Positions 27,101 through 35,689 of a DNA stretch of 64,000 bases are shown piece by piece; the stretch's first letter is position 1; each line of letters begins with the position of its first letter. Position numbers and translations under genes: made by a program. The notes beneath the pieces were generated by a model that saw only the letters and a list, made by a program, of their open reading frames with translations, did no database searches and was not told the DNA's origin. The stretch lies in NCBI GenBank assembly GCA_004020875.1, contig SAPZ01000006.1, forward strand, positions 223,728-287,727, in the 5' to 3' direction. The stretch is from Mesorhizobium sp. (lineage in GTDB: Bacteria; Pseudomonadota; Alphaproteobacteria; Rhizobiales; Rhizobiaceae).

Positions 27101-29856
27101 CAGAGCCCTGCCGCGCCCGGCACGCGAGCCTGGCCGCCGAGCTTGCCTTCGATGCCGACCTCGCGCGCGACGTTGGTCACTTGGTCGGCAAAGGTGGCGA
27201 GGGTCTCGATCATGCCGTTGATGGTGTCGGCCAGCGAAGCGATCTCGCCCTTTGCATCGACGGTGAGTTTGCGGCGTAGATTTCCCTGCGCGACCGCGGT
27301 CACGACATCCGCGATGCCACGCACCTGGTTCGTGAGGTTGGTAGCCATGAGGTTGACGTTGTCGGTCAGGTCCTTCCAGGTGCCGGCAACGCCCTCGACG
27401 CGAGCCTGGCCGCCAAGCTTGCCTTCGGTGCCCACCTCGCGCGCCACGCGCGTCACCTCACCGGCAAAGGAGTTCAGCTGATCGACCATGGTGTTGATCG
27501 TCGACTTCAGCTCCAGGATCTCGCCCTTGACGTCCACGGTGATCTTCTTCGACAGATCGCCGCGTGCGACGGCGGTGGTCACCTCCGCGATGTTGCGCAC
27601 CTGGCCGGTTAGGTTCTCGGCCATGGAGTTGACGTTGTCGGTGAGGTCTTTCCAGGTGCCGGCGACGCCGCGGACCTGGGCCTGGCCGCCCAGTTTGCCC
27701 TCGGTACCGACCTCTCGGGCGACGCGGGTCACTTCTCCGGCGAATGAGTTCAACTGATCAACCATGGTGTTGATCGTCGACTTCAGCTCCAGGATCTCCC
27801 CTTTGACGTCGACAGTGATCTTCTTGGAAAGATCACCGAGCGCAACGGCGGTAGTCACCTCGGCGATGTTGCGCACCTGGCCGGTCAGATTCGCGGCCAT
27901 GGCATTCACATTGTCGGTCAGATCCTTCCACGTGCCGGCCACACCACGCACTTGCGCCTGCCCGCCGAGTTTCCCGTCCGACCCCACCTCGCGCGCAACT
28001 CGCGTCACTTCCGAGGCAAACGAGTTGAGCTGATCGACCATCGTGTTGATGACGTCTTTGATCTGCAGGATCTCGCCCAAAGCATCGACCGTGATCTTCT
28101 GGGTCAGGTCGCCGGTCGCGATTGCCGTCGCGACCTTAGAGACGTCACGAAGCTGCACCGTGAGATTGCCGGCCATTGCGTTAACGTTGTCGGTCAAATC
28201 CTTCCAGGTGCCGCCGACGCCTTCGACGTGGGCCTGACCGCCGAGCTTGCCTTCCGAGCCGACTTCGCGTGCCACGCGCGTCACTTCCGAGGCAAAGGAG
28301 TTGAGCTGATCCACCATCGTGTTGACGGTGTCCTTCAGTTCCAGGATTTCGCCCTTGACGTCGACCGTGATCTTCTTCGACAAGTCGCCGCGCGCGACGG
28401 CCGTGGTCACCTCGGCGATATTGCGCACCTGGCCGGTGAGGTTGGCAGCCATCAGGTTGACGCTGTCGGTCAGATCCTTCCATGTGCCGCCGACGCCCTT
28501 CACGTCGGCCTGGCCGCCAAGCTTGCCTTCGGTGCCGACTTCTCGGGCAACGCGCGTCACCTCCGACGCAAAGGAATTGAGCTGGTCCACCATGGTGTTG
28601 ATGGTGTCCTTGAGCTCCAGGATCTCGCCCTGAACGGCCACCGTAATCTTCTTCGACAGATCGCCCGACGCGACCGCCGTCGTCACCTCGGCGATGTTGC
28701 GAACCTGCCCGGTCAGGTTCTCGGCCATTGAGTTCACATTGTCCGTCAGATCCTTCCAGGTTCCCGCGACACCACGCACCTGGGCTTGGCCTCCCAGCTT
28801 GCCCTCGGAACCGACCTCGCGCGCCACACGGGTCACCTCGGAGGCAAACGAGTTGAGCTGGTCCACCATCGTGTTGATGGTGTTCTTCAGTTCGAGAATT
28901 TCGCCCTTCACATCGACGGTGATCTTCTTTGAAAGGTCGCCGAGCGCGACGGCCGTGGTGACCTCGGCGATGTTGCGGACTTGGCCCGTCAGGTTCTCGG
29001 CCATCGAATTGACGTTGTCGGTAAGGTCTTTCCAGGTGCCCCCGACGCCCTCGACGCGCGCCTGACCGCCGAGCTTGCCTTCGGTGCCGACCTCGCGCGC
29101 CACGCGCGTCACTTCCGAGGCGAATGAATTGAGCTGGTCCACCATGGTGTTGATGGTGTTCTTGAGCTCCAGGATCTCGCCTTTCACATCGACGGTGATT
29201 TTTTTCGACAGGTCGCCCGAGGCGACGGCCGTGGTGACCTCGGCGATGTTGCGGACCTGCCCAGTGAGATTGGTCGCCATGGCGTTGACGTTGTCGGTCA
29301 GGTCTTTCCAGGTGCCTGCCACGCCCTTCACCCGCGCCTGGCCGCCAAGCTTGCCTTCTGTGCCCACTTCGCGGGCAACACGCGTCACCTCCGAAGCAAA
29401 GGACCCCAGCTGCCCGACCATCGTGTTGACGACCTTGCCGATACGGAGGAACTCGCCTCGCAGAGGCCGGCCGTCGATCTCCACCATCATGGTTTGCGAT
29501 AGGTCGCCCTTAGCAACCGCGCCAATGACGCGCGCCACCTCCGTGGTCGGTTGGACCATGTCCTCGATGAGATCGTTGACGGAGCGGACGCTTGTTTCCC
29601 AGCTGCCCGTAGCATTGCGCACGTGACCGCGCTCACCAATCCGCCCGTCCTTGCCGACCACCCGGCTCAGCCGCTCGAACTCGCGCGTGACCTGATCGTT
29701 GATCTCCACGATCTGGTTGAAGGTGTCAGCGATATCGGAGTCGAGGCCTTCATAGACATTGTCGATGCGCACAGAGAAGTCACCGCGCCGGAAGGCCTTG
29801 AGCGCGTTCAAAATCTGACGGCGGTCCAATTGCGGCTTGGATCTCAGCGTACTCAC
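24160..29856 (-). CDS. Giant HAMP-array hybrid histidine kinase (HAMP x ~11-GAF-HisKA-HATPase-REC x3)
   Basis: The 1898-residue protein has no membrane segment or signal peptide, and resembles the soluble group III hybrid kinases of the fungal Nik1 type. About eleven HAMP-like modules (GDxS..I..GEI...INTMVDQL pattern) fill residues ~20-980; nine share a 92-residue period. Next are a GAF domain (~990-1140), a coiled coil (~1150-1225), HisKA with His1238 in [10 protein letters not shown], an HATPase domain ([19 protein letters not shown]) and three receivers. Receiver 1 has Asp1552, receiver 3 has Asp1814 ([10 protein letters not shown]); receiver 2 reads AIVLGFG where the Asp should be and looks inactive. 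The start is GTG with GAGGGGG upstream. It leads an operon with a second hybrid kinase. Stimulus unknown; osmotic or redox sensing is a guess by analogy. Confidence 0.93.
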   Translation of the reverse strand: MSTLRSKPQLDRRQILNALKAFRRGDFSVRIDNVYEGLDSDIADTFNQIVEINDQVTREFERLSRVVGKDGRIGERGHVRNATGSWETSVRSVNDLIEDMVQPTTEVARVIGAVAKGDLSQTMMVEIDGRPLRGEFLRIGKVVNTMVGQLGSFASEVTRVAREVGTEGKLGGQARVKGVAGTWKDLTDNVNAMATNLTGQVRNIAEVTTAVASGDLSKKITVDVKGEILELKNTINTMVDQLNSFASEVTRVAREVGTEGKLGGQARVEGVGGTWKDLTDNVNSMAENLTGQVRNIAEVTTAVALGDLSKKITVDVKGEILELKNTINTMVDQLNSFASEVTRVAREVGSEGKLGGQAQVRGVAGTWKDLTDNVNSMAENLTGQVRNIAEVTTAVASGDLSKKITVAVQGEILELKDTINTMVDQLNSFASEVTRVAREVGTEGKLGGQADVKGVGGTWKDLTDSVNLMAANLTGQVRNIAEVTTAVARGDLSKKITVDVKGEILELKDTVNTMVDQLNSFASEVTRVAREVGSEGKLGGQAHVEGVGGTWKDLTDNVNAMAGNLTVQLRDVSKVATAIATGDLTQKITVDALGEILQIKDVINTMVDQLNSFASEVTRVAREVGSDGKLGGQAQVRGVAGTWKDLTDNVNAMAANLTGQVRNIAEVTTAVALGDLSKKITVDVKGEILELKSTINTMVDQLNSFAGEVTRVAREVGTEGKLGGQAQVRGVAGTWKDLTDNVNSMAENLTGQVRNIAEVTTAVARGDLSKKITVDVKGEILELKSTINTMVDQLNSFAGEVTRVAREVGTEGKLGGQARVEGVAGTWKDLTDNVNLMATNLTNQVRGIADVVTAVAQGNLRRKLTVDAKGEIASLADTINGMIETLATFADQVTNVAREVGIEGKLGGQARVPGAAGLWRDLTDNVNQLAANLTTQVRAIAEVSTAVTKGDLTRSISVQASGEVAALKDNINEMIRNLKDQTLKNAEQDWLKTNLARFSRMLQGERDLATVSRLIMSELAPLVNAQYGVFYVTNREEDESYLELAASYGAESKAAMKQRLDLREGLIGQSAADKRAIVLDNVPPDFLRITSGLGNTTPANVIILPALFEDEVKAVIELASFSEFRDTHQSFLNQLMESVGIVLNTIAATMRTEGLLKQSQLLTSELQARQTELTKKQEELHATNEELQEKAQLLENEKKQVENKNLEIEMARRALEEKAEQLALTSKYKSEFLANMSHELRTPLNSLLILSNLLASNQQGNLNDKQVEFARTINSAGTDLLSLINDILDLSKIESGTVSVEINDMPLAHLRQHMERTFRQLAADKGLGFTIELDPGLPETVRTDEKRLQQIVLNLLSNAFKFTSTGKVSLTFRPEKTGRRNGAEAPKALAIAVTDTGIGIPDDKQKLIFEAFQQADGTTSRKYGGTGLGLSISREIARLLGGELRVESTPGKGSTFTLVIPIDGPRTVSQPIIVEEEAVAAAAGVSVPELIDDRDALSPEDRVVLIIEDDPTFAGLLLGMARSAGLKGVLSTAGSGTVALARKLVPDAITLDLGLSDIDGWVLFDLLRHDPKTAGVPIHVISGAEDSAGLLRSGAASVSTKPVSSDDLMKVFEDIHSSKLRLQRNVLIVDADPERRLALADAIRDGVTSVTPVGRIAANGRGIDFDIYDAIVLGFGRSGKDNSKMIEEIAASLERLSAKLVFFAPYPEALEQLIGLKPALADVARAENFGQLALLMSATLPRDSHTNGAAPSQRPDKTDLAGAKVLIVDDDIRNIYSLTSVLETYGIQVLHAERGRDGIALLQQNPDMDVALIDIMMPEMDGYETMRQIRGMPPIAHVPLISVTAKAMKGDRQKCLDAGASDYIAKPVDLDLLLALLRVWIGRSRQHAQPAETLLAAV
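26916..29406 (-). repeat. 276-bp tandem repeats encoding nine HAMP/linker modules
   Basis: Nine copies of a 92-codon unit follow one another inside the giant kinase gene; the landmark GKLGGQA recurs every 92 residues from residue ~169. Units 2-4 and 6-8 are close to identical in protein sequence over most of their length, while unit 5 ([17 protein letters not shown]) and the last two ([16 protein letters not shown]) have diverged. Copies differ mainly at synonymous sites, so amplification is old enough for silent drift under strong protein constraint. Confidence 0.9.
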
Positions 29857-30016
29857 AGCGCCCCCTCACAGCCCGGCAGATAACGACGGTCGTGAATGAA
29901 AATGCCCCTCGCGAGGATACTCCCGCGAGCGGCACAACGCGCGGACCGCATTTCGGTTCCATTAGCGGCGGCGAGATCTTCGTGGGCTACCCTCCTAGGC
30001 GGCCGGCAAACCGCCG

Positions 30017-30045
30017 GGAACGATCTTTCGTGGGCGGCTCGTTCC
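30017..30045. promoter_or_regulatory. Symmetric GGAAC...GTTCC element resembling an ECF (EcfG-type) promoter
   Basis: The 329-bp gap (29857-30185) separates the divergent kinase and sulfonate operons. GGAAC at 30017 and CGTT at 30040 are 18 bp apart and the element is an inverted repeat (GGAACG ... CGTTCC), so it reads the same on both strands. Alphaproteobacterial general stress promoters have GGAAC-N16/17-CGTT; the spacing here is one base long, so activity is uncertain. The rest of this gap, up to the leader below, shows no gene. Confidence 0.35.
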
Positions 30046-30081
30046 TCGGTCCAATTCTTTTTCACCGACCAAGAGGCTTTA

Positions 30082-30094
30082 GGAATATCATTCC
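30082..30094. promoter_or_regulatory. Palindrome GGAAT-N3-ATTCC upstream of the sulfonate operon
   Basis: A perfect 5-bp inverted repeat with a 3-bp spacer lies 10 bp before TATAAG (30105-30110), a plausible -10 box. No good -35 is present at 17 bp, which fits an activator-dependent promoter with the palindrome as the activator site, for example a LysR protein of the CysB type. No regulator gene is adjacent, so this is inference. Confidence 0.35.
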
Positions 30095-30114
30095 TGTCTA
30101 ATTCTATAAGTTTA

Positions 30115-30187
30115 GTGGACTTTAATCACAGCCATCTGTTTGGCTGCAAATCGGGCTCTGCCCGCTGCTCAAAGGATTAAAGTCCAT
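30115..30187 (+). promoter_or_regulatory. Structured mRNA leader: predicted three-way junction closing on the start codon
   Basis: GGACTTTAATC (30117-30127) pairs perfectly with GATTAAAGTCC (30175-30185), and the pairing can extend by U-A and G-U into the AU of the ATG at 30186. Between them lie two hairpins: CAGCCA/TGGCTG with a 6-nt loop (30129-30146) and CGGGC/GCCCG with a TCT loop (30152-30164). The Shine-Dalgarno AAAGG (30171-30175) is in the last junction and touches the closing stem. As RNA this would occlude ribosome binding, so a riboswitch or protein-bound leader is plausible. As DNA, the 11-bp arms could instead be two operator half-sites. It matches no riboswitch class I know. Confidence 0.5.
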
Positions 30188-31196
30188 GCGAAAATTCATT
30201 TCCGCCGCGCTTTTGGGGCTTGCCCTGTCTTCCGTCCACGCCACGGCAGGTGCCGCGGACGAGAAGAAAGTCGTCATCGCCTATCAGACTGGCGCGAATC
30301 CCTACAATCTTGGCATCGCCAATGGCGACCTCGCAAAGAAGACAGGCTGGGACATCGAATTCCGCCGCTTCAATTCCGGCGCCGACATCTTCGCAGCCAT
30401 CGCCTCCGGCGACGTCCAGATCGGCGATGTCGGGTCGAGCCCGTTCTCCGCTGCCGTCAGCAAGGGTATCGATGTGAAGGCGTTCTACATCTCGTCGGTC
30501 TCTCGTGATGGCGAAGCCCTGGTGGTGCGGCCCGAAATCAAGTCGCCGGCGGATCTGCGCGGCAAGAAACTCGCCGCAGCACCAGTCTCGACCGATCATT
30601 ACCAGCTTCTCGCCGTGCTCAAACAGGAAGGCATTTCCGAAAAGGAAACCCAGGTCATAGCCATTCCGCAGCCCGAGATCGTCGCCGCCTGGAAGCGCGG
30701 CGACATCGACGGCGGCTTCGTCTGGGATCCGGCGCTGTCCGAACTCAAGAAGAACGGCAAGGTCCTGCTCACCGCCGGCCAGGTCGCCGATCGCGGCGCG
30801 CCGACCTTCAGCGCGCTGGTCGTCACCGGTGCCTTCGCCAAGGCCAATCCCGAGTTCCTCGGCCAGTACGTCCGGCTGATCGACGGCTACAACCAGGCAT
30901 ACCTGAGCAACCCCGCCGCATGGGGCCCGGACTCGGAGAACGCCAAGCTGATCGCAAAATTGCAGGGTGGCACGGCGGCGGAAAATTCGGAGCAGCTGAA
31001 GACCACGGTCGTCCCCCCGCTCGAGGAGCAGGTTTCCGACAAGTGGCTGGGCGGCGGCGAGATAAGCGCGGTGGCGAAGATCCTCAGGGACACTGCGAGC
31101 TTCCTGAAGGATCAGCACAAGATCACCTCGGTCAAGGACAGCTACGCGGCGTTCGCCGATCCGCAATATGCGGAAGTGGCCAAGGCCTCGAACTAG
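30186..31196 (+). CDS. Sulfonate/taurine ABC transporter substrate-binding protein (TauA-like)
   Basis: The 336-residue periplasmic protein has a Sec signal peptide (hydrophobic to about residue 20, cleavage near ATAGAADE) and the SsuA/TauA-type fold: VVIAYQTGANPYNL, FRRFNSGADIFAAIASGDVQIGDVGSSPF, and GGFVWDPALSELKKNGKVLL. It delivers a sulfonate to the ATPase-permease pair encoded downstream. The presence of SsuD rather than a TauD dioxygenase at the end of the operon suggests alkanesulfonates, though this binding protein is more like TauA. AAAGG lies 10 nt before the ATG, inside the structured leader. A 26-bp palindrome separates it from the ATPase gene. Confidence 0.9.
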   Translation: MRKFISAALLGLALSSVHATAGAADEKKVVIAYQTGANPYNLGIANGDLAKKTGWDIEFRRFNSGADIFAAIASGDVQIGDVGSSPFSAAVSKGIDVKAFYISSVSRDGEALVVRPEIKSPADLRGKKLAAAPVSTDHYQLLAVLKQEGISEKETQVIAIPQPEIVAAWKRGDIDGGFVWDPALSELKKNGKVLLTAGQVADRGAPTFSALVVTGAFAKANPEFLGQYVRLIDGYNQAYLSNPAAWGPDSENAKLIAKLQGGTAAENSEQLKTTVVPPLEEQVSDKWLGGGEISAVAKILRDTASFLKDQHKITSVKDSYAAFADPQYAEVAKASN

Positions 31197-31214
31197 CAAT
31201 CCCTGAAGGAACCC

Positions 31215-31240
31215 GATCTGGCTGGCGCGCCAGCCAGATC
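31215..31240 (+). repeat. Perfect 26-bp palindrome between binding-protein and ATPase genes
   Basis: GATCTGGCTGGCG is followed directly by its exact reverse complement. As RNA it gives a very stable hairpin 18 bp after the stop of the binding-protein gene and 13 bp before the start of the ATPase gene. Such structures in ABC operons protect the upstream message from 3' exonucleases so that more binding protein is made than membrane components. Confidence 0.85.
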
Positions 31241-31253
31241 ACCGGAGGCCACC

Positions 31254-32048
31254 ATGCTTCGAATTCGCGATGCCAGCGTCACCTTCCCGGCTTCCGATGG
31301 CCAGGACGTGCATGCGCTCGATCACGTCTCGCTCGATATTCCTCCCGATTCCATCGTCGTCGCGGTCGGTGCTTCCGGCTGCGGCAAGTCGACATTGCTT
31401 AACGCGATCGCCGGCTTTCTACCCCTTACCGAAGGGACGATCACGCTGGATGGGCGAGAAATCGTGGCGCCAGGCGGCGATCGTGGCGTCGTGTTCCAGA
31501 AAGATACCCTGCTGCCCTGGGCCAACGTGCTGGACAATGTTGCACTCGGATTGAAGTACCGGGGCGTGTCACGCGGCGAACGGTACGAGCGGTCAAGGCA
31601 CCTGCTGGAACTGGTGGGACTCGCCGATTTCGCCGAAAAGCCGCCCTATGAACTTTCGGGAGGCATGCGCCAGCGCGTCGGCATCGCGCGGGCGCTGGCG
31701 ACCGATCCGAAGATCCTACTGATGGATGAGCCGTTCGGCGCCCTCGACAGCCTGACTCGCGAGACCATGCAGCAGCTTCTGGCCTCGGTCTGGGCCAGGA
31801 CGGGCAAGCAGATCCTGTTCATCACCCATTCGATCGAGGAAGCCCTCACGCTCGGTACAACCATCGTCGTGATGTCGCCGCGGCCGGGCCGCATCGTTGC
31901 CCGCTTCGACGCCGACTTCGTCCGCGACTTCGCGGAAGCCGGGGATATCGGGACGATCCAGTCCCACCCCCGCTTCATCGAACTGCGGCAGGAAATCCGC
32001 TCGCTCATCCACCAGCCGGAAGGCGCCCGGAAAGGAACCTTGCAATGA
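31254..32048 (+). CDS. Sulfonate/taurine ABC transporter ATP-binding protein (TauB/SsuB-like)
   Basis: The 264-residue ATPase energises sulfonate import at the cytoplasmic face. It has Walker [10 protein letters not shown] (about residues 44-52), the Q-loop [10 protein letters not shown], signature [15 protein letters not shown], Walker [13 protein letters not shown] and the H-loop [11 protein letters not shown]. The start has GGAGG 7 nt upstream. Its stop overlaps the permease ATG by 4 bp, showing tight coupling. It belongs to the nitrate/sulfonate/taurine ATPase family. Confidence 0.95.
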   Translation: MLRIRDASVTFPASDGQDVHALDHVSLDIPPDSIVVAVGASGCGKSTLLNAIAGFLPLTEGTITLDGREIVAPGGDRGVVFQKDTLLPWANVLDNVALGLKYRGVSRGERYERSRHLLELVGLADFAEKPPYELSGGMRQRVGIARALATDPKILLMDEPFGALDSLTRETMQQLLASVWARTGKQILFITHSIEEALTLGTTIVVMSPRPGRIVARFDADFVRDFAEAGDIGTIQSHPRFIELRQEIRSLIHQPEGARKGTLQ

Positions 32049-32893
32049 CCCTTGCCGCCAATTCCCGAACCTCGTTTCCGACCGCGGCGGCTCAGCGACG
32101 GCCGTCTCGCCGGTTGCGCCGAGCCGCATCGGCAAGCACGTTCGGCATCAGCCTCGCCACGCTGGCCGCGCTGATCGCATTGTGGTTCCTGGCCGCGCAA
32201 TTCGGCTGGGCCTCGCCACTCTTCCTGCCGTCGCCGGCCGATGTGCTGACCCAGGTCAGCGCAGTCGCGGCCGACGGCTATGCCAACGGCACGCTGCTCG
32301 ATCATACGCTGGCAAGCCTTGGCCGCATTGCCGCGGCACTCGGCGTCGGCATTTTCGTGGGTATTCCGCTTGGCCTGCTCATGGGCCTGAACCGCTGGGT
32401 CAAGGGCATTTTCAGTGTGCCGATCGACCTCTACTGGGGGCTGCCGCCGCTGGCCTACCTTCCCCTGCTGATCATTTGGCTCGGCATCGGCGAGACCTCA
32501 AAGATCGTGCTTCTGTCGCTGTCGACCTTCGCGCCAATCTGCTTTGCGGCGCAGGCGGGAGTCCGGTCGGTGCCCGCTGAACGCATCAACGCCGCGCTAT
32601 CGCTCGGCGCCAGCCGGCTGCAACTGTTCGCCAGCATCATCCTGCCATCCGCATTGCCGGAAATCCTGACCGGCCTGAAGATTGCCATCGGCGCCGGCTT
32701 GTCGACACTGGTCGCGGCCGAACTGATCGCAGCACAGTCCGGGCTCGGCTACATGATCATGTCGGCCGCCAACTTCCTCGCCACCGACGTCGTCTTCGTC
32801 GGCCTCATCGTCATCGCCGTGCTTGCTTTCGCCTTCACCAGCGGCATGCGCTGGCTGGAACACCGCCTCATCCCCTGGAAAGGCAAGCTCTGA
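32045..32893 (+). CDS. Sulfonate/taurine ABC transporter permease (TauC/SsuC-like)
   Basis: The 282-residue inner membrane protein has six or seven hydrophobic segments and a BPD-type permease domain. The coupling (EAA) loop is [18 protein letters not shown] with the following [16 protein letters not shown], which contacts the ATPase. An N-terminal basic stretch ([11 protein letters not shown]) precedes the first helix ([20 protein letters not shown]). It overlaps the ATPase gene by 4 bp and is followed 41 bp later by ssuD. Length and topology are normal for the family. Confidence 0.94.
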   Translation: MTLAANSRTSFPTAAAQRRPSRRLRRAASASTFGISLATLAALIALWFLAAQFGWASPLFLPSPADVLTQVSAVAADGYANGTLLDHTLASLGRIAAALGVGIFVGIPLGLLMGLNRWVKGIFSVPIDLYWGLPPLAYLPLLIIWLGIGETSKIVLLSLSTFAPICFAAQAGVRSVPAERINAALSLGASRLQLFASIILPSALPEILTGLKIAIGAGLSTLVAAELIAAQSGLGYMIMSAANFLATDVVFVGLIVIAVLAFAFTSGMRWLEHRLIPWKGKL

Positions 32894-32934
32894 GGCTTGC
32901 TCAAGATCCCGCAATCGCAGAAGGAAACAATCCG

Positions 32935-34095
32935 ATGTCCAGCAACGAACCCCACGCGCTCGATCTCTACTGGTATCTTCCGACCCATGGCGATGGTCCC
33001 TACCTCGGCACAGAGGAGCGACACCGGCCGGCAACCTTCGGATATCTCAAGGAGATCTCGCAGGCCGCCGACCGGCTTGGCTTCAAGGGCGTGCTCCTGC
33101 CCACCGGAACGCGGTGCGAGGACGCCTGGATCTTGGCGGCCGGGCTGATCCCGCTCACGGAAAGGTTGAGATTCCTGGTGGCGCTGCGGCCGGGCAGCGG
33201 GACGCCAGCCCTGTTTGCTCGCCATGCGGCCACGCTGGACCGCATTTCCGGCGGCCGGGTGCTGCTCAACGTCGTCACCGGCGCGGATCCGGCCGACCTC
33301 GCCGGCGACGGCATCAAGCTTGGACACGACGAGCGCTATGCGCAGACCGACGAATTCCTGACCATCTGGCGGCGGATCCTTTCAGGCGAGCCGGCGGACT
33401 TCGACGGCAAGTATCTTTCAGCCCACGGCACGGACATTTCGTTTCCGCCCGTTCAGCAACCGCATCCGCCGCTCTGGTTCGGCGGCTCCTCCGATGCCGG
33501 CATTGCGATCGCCGCCAAGCATGTGGACGCTTATCTGAGCTGGGGCGAACCGGTCGACCAACTCGCCGAGAAAATCGATCGCGTGAAAAGGGCGACGGCG
33601 GCGCAAGGTCGCACGATCCGTTTCGGGCTGCGCATCCATCTGATCGTGCGCGAAACGGAGGACGAGGCCTGGGCGGCCGCCGATCGCCTCATCAGCCACG
33701 TCACCGACGACGTGATCGCCGAAGCCCAGAACGGTTTCGTCAACATCTCGGAATCGGTCGGCCAAAAGCGGATGTCGGCCCTGCATCAAGGCCGGCGCGA
33801 CCGGCTGGTTGTCGGCCCGAACCTTTGGGCGGGGCTCGGACTGGTGCGTGGAGGCGCCGGGACCGCCCTGGTTGGCAATCCCGATAATGTCGCCGCGCGA
33901 ATCCGCGAGTATCAGGAGATCGGCATCGAAACGATAATCGCGTCCGGCTACCCGCATTTGGAGGAGGCATTCAACGTCGCCGAACTGCTTTTCCCAAAAC
34001 TTGGGCTGAGCGGCGAAGCGGCTCCGGCGGAACGCAGCTGGGACGTCGAGTTCGGACGCGGCGTACGCCCTAGAGTCGCAGCATCCGCGTCGTAG
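32935..34095 (+). CDS. ssuD: FMNH2-dependent alkanesulfonate monooxygenase
   Basis: SsuD cleaves alkanesulfonates to aldehyde and sulfite, supplying sulfur when sulfate is scarce. The 386-residue luciferase-like protein has [14 protein letters not shown]-type start ([10 protein letters not shown]), [11 protein letters not shown] with the conserved active-site region Cys, [33 protein letters not shown] and [13 protein letters not shown]. These match E. coli SsuD closely across the whole length. The partner NAD(P)H:FMN reductase (SsuE) is not in the operon, so reduced flavin must come from elsewhere. It is the last gene of the operon and is followed by a terminator hairpin. Confidence 0.95.
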   Translation: MSSNEPHALDLYWYLPTHGDGPYLGTEERHRPATFGYLKEISQAADRLGFKGVLLPTGTRCEDAWILAAGLIPLTERLRFLVALRPGSGTPALFARHAATLDRISGGRVLLNVVTGADPADLAGDGIKLGHDERYAQTDEFLTIWRRILSGEPADFDGKYLSAHGTDISFPPVQQPHPPLWFGGSSDAGIAIAAKHVDAYLSWGEPVDQLAEKIDRVKRATAAQGRTIRFGLRIHLIVRETEDEAWAAADRLISHVTDDVIAEAQNGFVNISESVGQKRMSALHQGRRDRLVVGPNLWAGLGLVRGGAGTALVGNPDNVAARIREYQEIGIETIIASGYPHLEEAFNVAELLFPKLGLSGEAAPAERSWDVEFGRGVRPRVAASAS

Positions 34096-34118
34096 GATCG
34101 TTCATTCCGAGCGAGTCA

Positions 34119-34146
34119 TGCGCGCCGGCGAAGCTGGCGCGCATTT
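34119..34146 (+). terminator. Terminator hairpin after ssuD
   Basis: TGCGCGCC and GGCGCGCA (34119-34126 and 34136-34143) form an 8-bp stem extended by three further pairs (one G-U) to a GAA loop, followed by TTT. It lies 23 bp after the ssuD stop and probably ends the sulfonate operon. Confidence 0.75.
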
Positions 34147-34207
34147 GCCGTAATCGGCTTGACCGCCAGCATTGCCTTCCGCGCCGGCTCGCACAATAGT
34201 CGGCCCG

Positions 34208-35665
34208 ATGTTCGAGGCGATTGCGAGTCACTGGTCGACGCTTATCCTGATCCTCTCGCTGGCGATGGCGGCGGTAGGCATCGTGCACGCCATCATGACC
34301 AAGGAGGACGTGCGCGCCGCCACCGGCTGGGTGGGCGTGATGCTCCTGTCGCCCTTTATCGGCGCGATCATCTACGCCATTGCCGGCATCAACCGCATCC
34401 GCCGCGCAACGATCAGCGCCTTGCGGCCGTCACCCGAGGCCGCCGCCGCCAGGCACGACCGCGACGTCGCGCTGGAAGCCCTGATCAACGCCGAATACGG
34501 CCAGCGTTTCACTGGGCTGAAGACGCTTGGCGACAGGGTGGCGCGGCGTCCGCTGACCTCTGGAAACACCATCGCCGTGCTCAAGACCGGCGATGAGGCC
34601 TATACAGCGATGTGCCGGGCAATTGATGCGGCGCAAAGAAGCGTCCTTCTGGAAACCTATATTTTTGACAATGATGCGGTGGGGGCGCTGTTCGTCCAGT
34701 CGCTCGGCAATGCCGTCCAACGCGGCGTCACCGTCCGCGTGCTGATCGACGCCGTCGGCGTGCGCTATTCGGTGCCGAGCATCCTGAAACAACTCAGGGA
34801 GGCCGGCGTCCCCGTCGACCTCTTCAACGGCAACATCGTCATGGGCCTGAGACTTCCCTATGCCAATCTGAGGACGCACAGGAAGATCCTGATCGTCGAC
34901 GGCGCGGTGGCGTTCACGGGAGGCATGAACATCCGCAAGGGATTCTCGGCCGAATTCGCCGGTTCAGACAGTTCGCGGGACACGCATTTCGAGGTCACCG
35001 GGCCGGTTGTGGCCGACCTGTTCTCGGTTGCCGCCGAGGACTGGCGATTTGCCGGCAACGAGGCCTTGAAGGACGACCCATGGCAGGTCCAGCGCGCCGC
35101 GCCGCCGCCGGGGCAGCCGATGCTGGTGCGCGGGGTGGCGACCGGGCCGGATGCCTCCAACGAAACCAACCTGAAGCTGCTGATGGGGGCGTTTTCGGTC
35201 GCCCGCAAATCGATCCGCATCATGTCGCCCTATTTCCTGCCGGATCGCGAATTCATCAGCGCATTGACCACGGCTGGCCGCCGCGGCGTCGAAATCGACA
35301 TCGTCGTGCCGGCGGTGAACAACCTTTTCCTCGTCGATCATGCGATGACGGCGCAGTTCGACCAGGTTTTGAAGCATTATTGCCGGGTCTGGCGCCACGA
35401 GGGCTCGTTCGACCATTCCAAGCTGATGGCGATCGACGGCGTGTGGGCCTATGTCGGCTCTTCCAATCTGGACGCGCGCTCGCTGAGGCTGAATTTCGAG
35501 ATCGACATGGAAGTCCTGGACAAAAACTTCGCCGCCGAGATCGACGCCCGCATCGCGGCCGCCATCTCAACCGCCCAGCCAGTGACGCTGCAGACGCTGA
35601 ATGCAAGGCCATTCATAATCCGCGTCTTCGACCGTTTGCTGTGGCTGGGATCGCCCTATCTTTAG
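34208..35665 (+). CDS. cls: Cardiolipin synthase (phospholipase D family)
   Basis: Cardiolipin synthase joins phosphatidylglycerol to a second phospholipid in the inner membrane. The 485-residue protein has two N-terminal membrane helices (STLILILSLAMAAVGIVHAI and WVGVMLLSPFIGAIIYAIAG) and two HKD motifs: RTHRKILIVDGAVAFTGG in the first half and FDHSKLMAIDGVWAYVGSSN in the second. The ATG at 34208 was preferred to one 12 codons upstream because it directly precedes the first helix; neither has a clear Shine-Dalgarno sequence. It is followed 24 bp later by an EEP-family phosphodiesterase gene, a frequent pairing in Rhizobiales. Confidence 0.94.
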   Translation: MFEAIASHWSTLILILSLAMAAVGIVHAIMTKEDVRAATGWVGVMLLSPFIGAIIYAIAGINRIRRATISALRPSPEAAAARHDRDVALEALINAEYGQRFTGLKTLGDRVARRPLTSGNTIAVLKTGDEAYTAMCRAIDAAQRSVLLETYIFDNDAVGALFVQSLGNAVQRGVTVRVLIDAVGVRYSVPSILKQLREAGVPVDLFNGNIVMGLRLPYANLRTHRKILIVDGAVAFTGGMNIRKGFSAEFAGSDSSRDTHFEVTGPVVADLFSVAAEDWRFAGNEALKDDPWQVQRAAPPPGQPMLVRGVATGPDASNETNLKLLMGAFSVARKSIRIMSPYFLPDREFISALTTAGRRGVEIDIVVPAVNNLFLVDHAMTAQFDQVLKHYCRVWRHEGSFDHSKLMAIDGVWAYVGSSNLDARSLRLNFEIDMEVLDKNFAAEIDARIAAAISTAQPVTLQTLNARPFIIRVFDRLLWLGSPYL

Positions 35666-35689
35666 CGCAGAAAATCGAGCAGCAGGATC

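Noticed and set aside
26916-29406. Regular repeats suggesting a CRISPR array
   Set aside because: The 276-bp period lies wholly within one open frame and encodes HAMP modules; there are no short identical repeats with unique spacers.
30115-30187. Known SAM-II or SAH riboswitch in front of the sulfonate operon
   Set aside because: The helix arrangement and loop sequences do not match the SAM-II pseudoknot or SAH consensus as I know them; only an unclassified leader is claimed.
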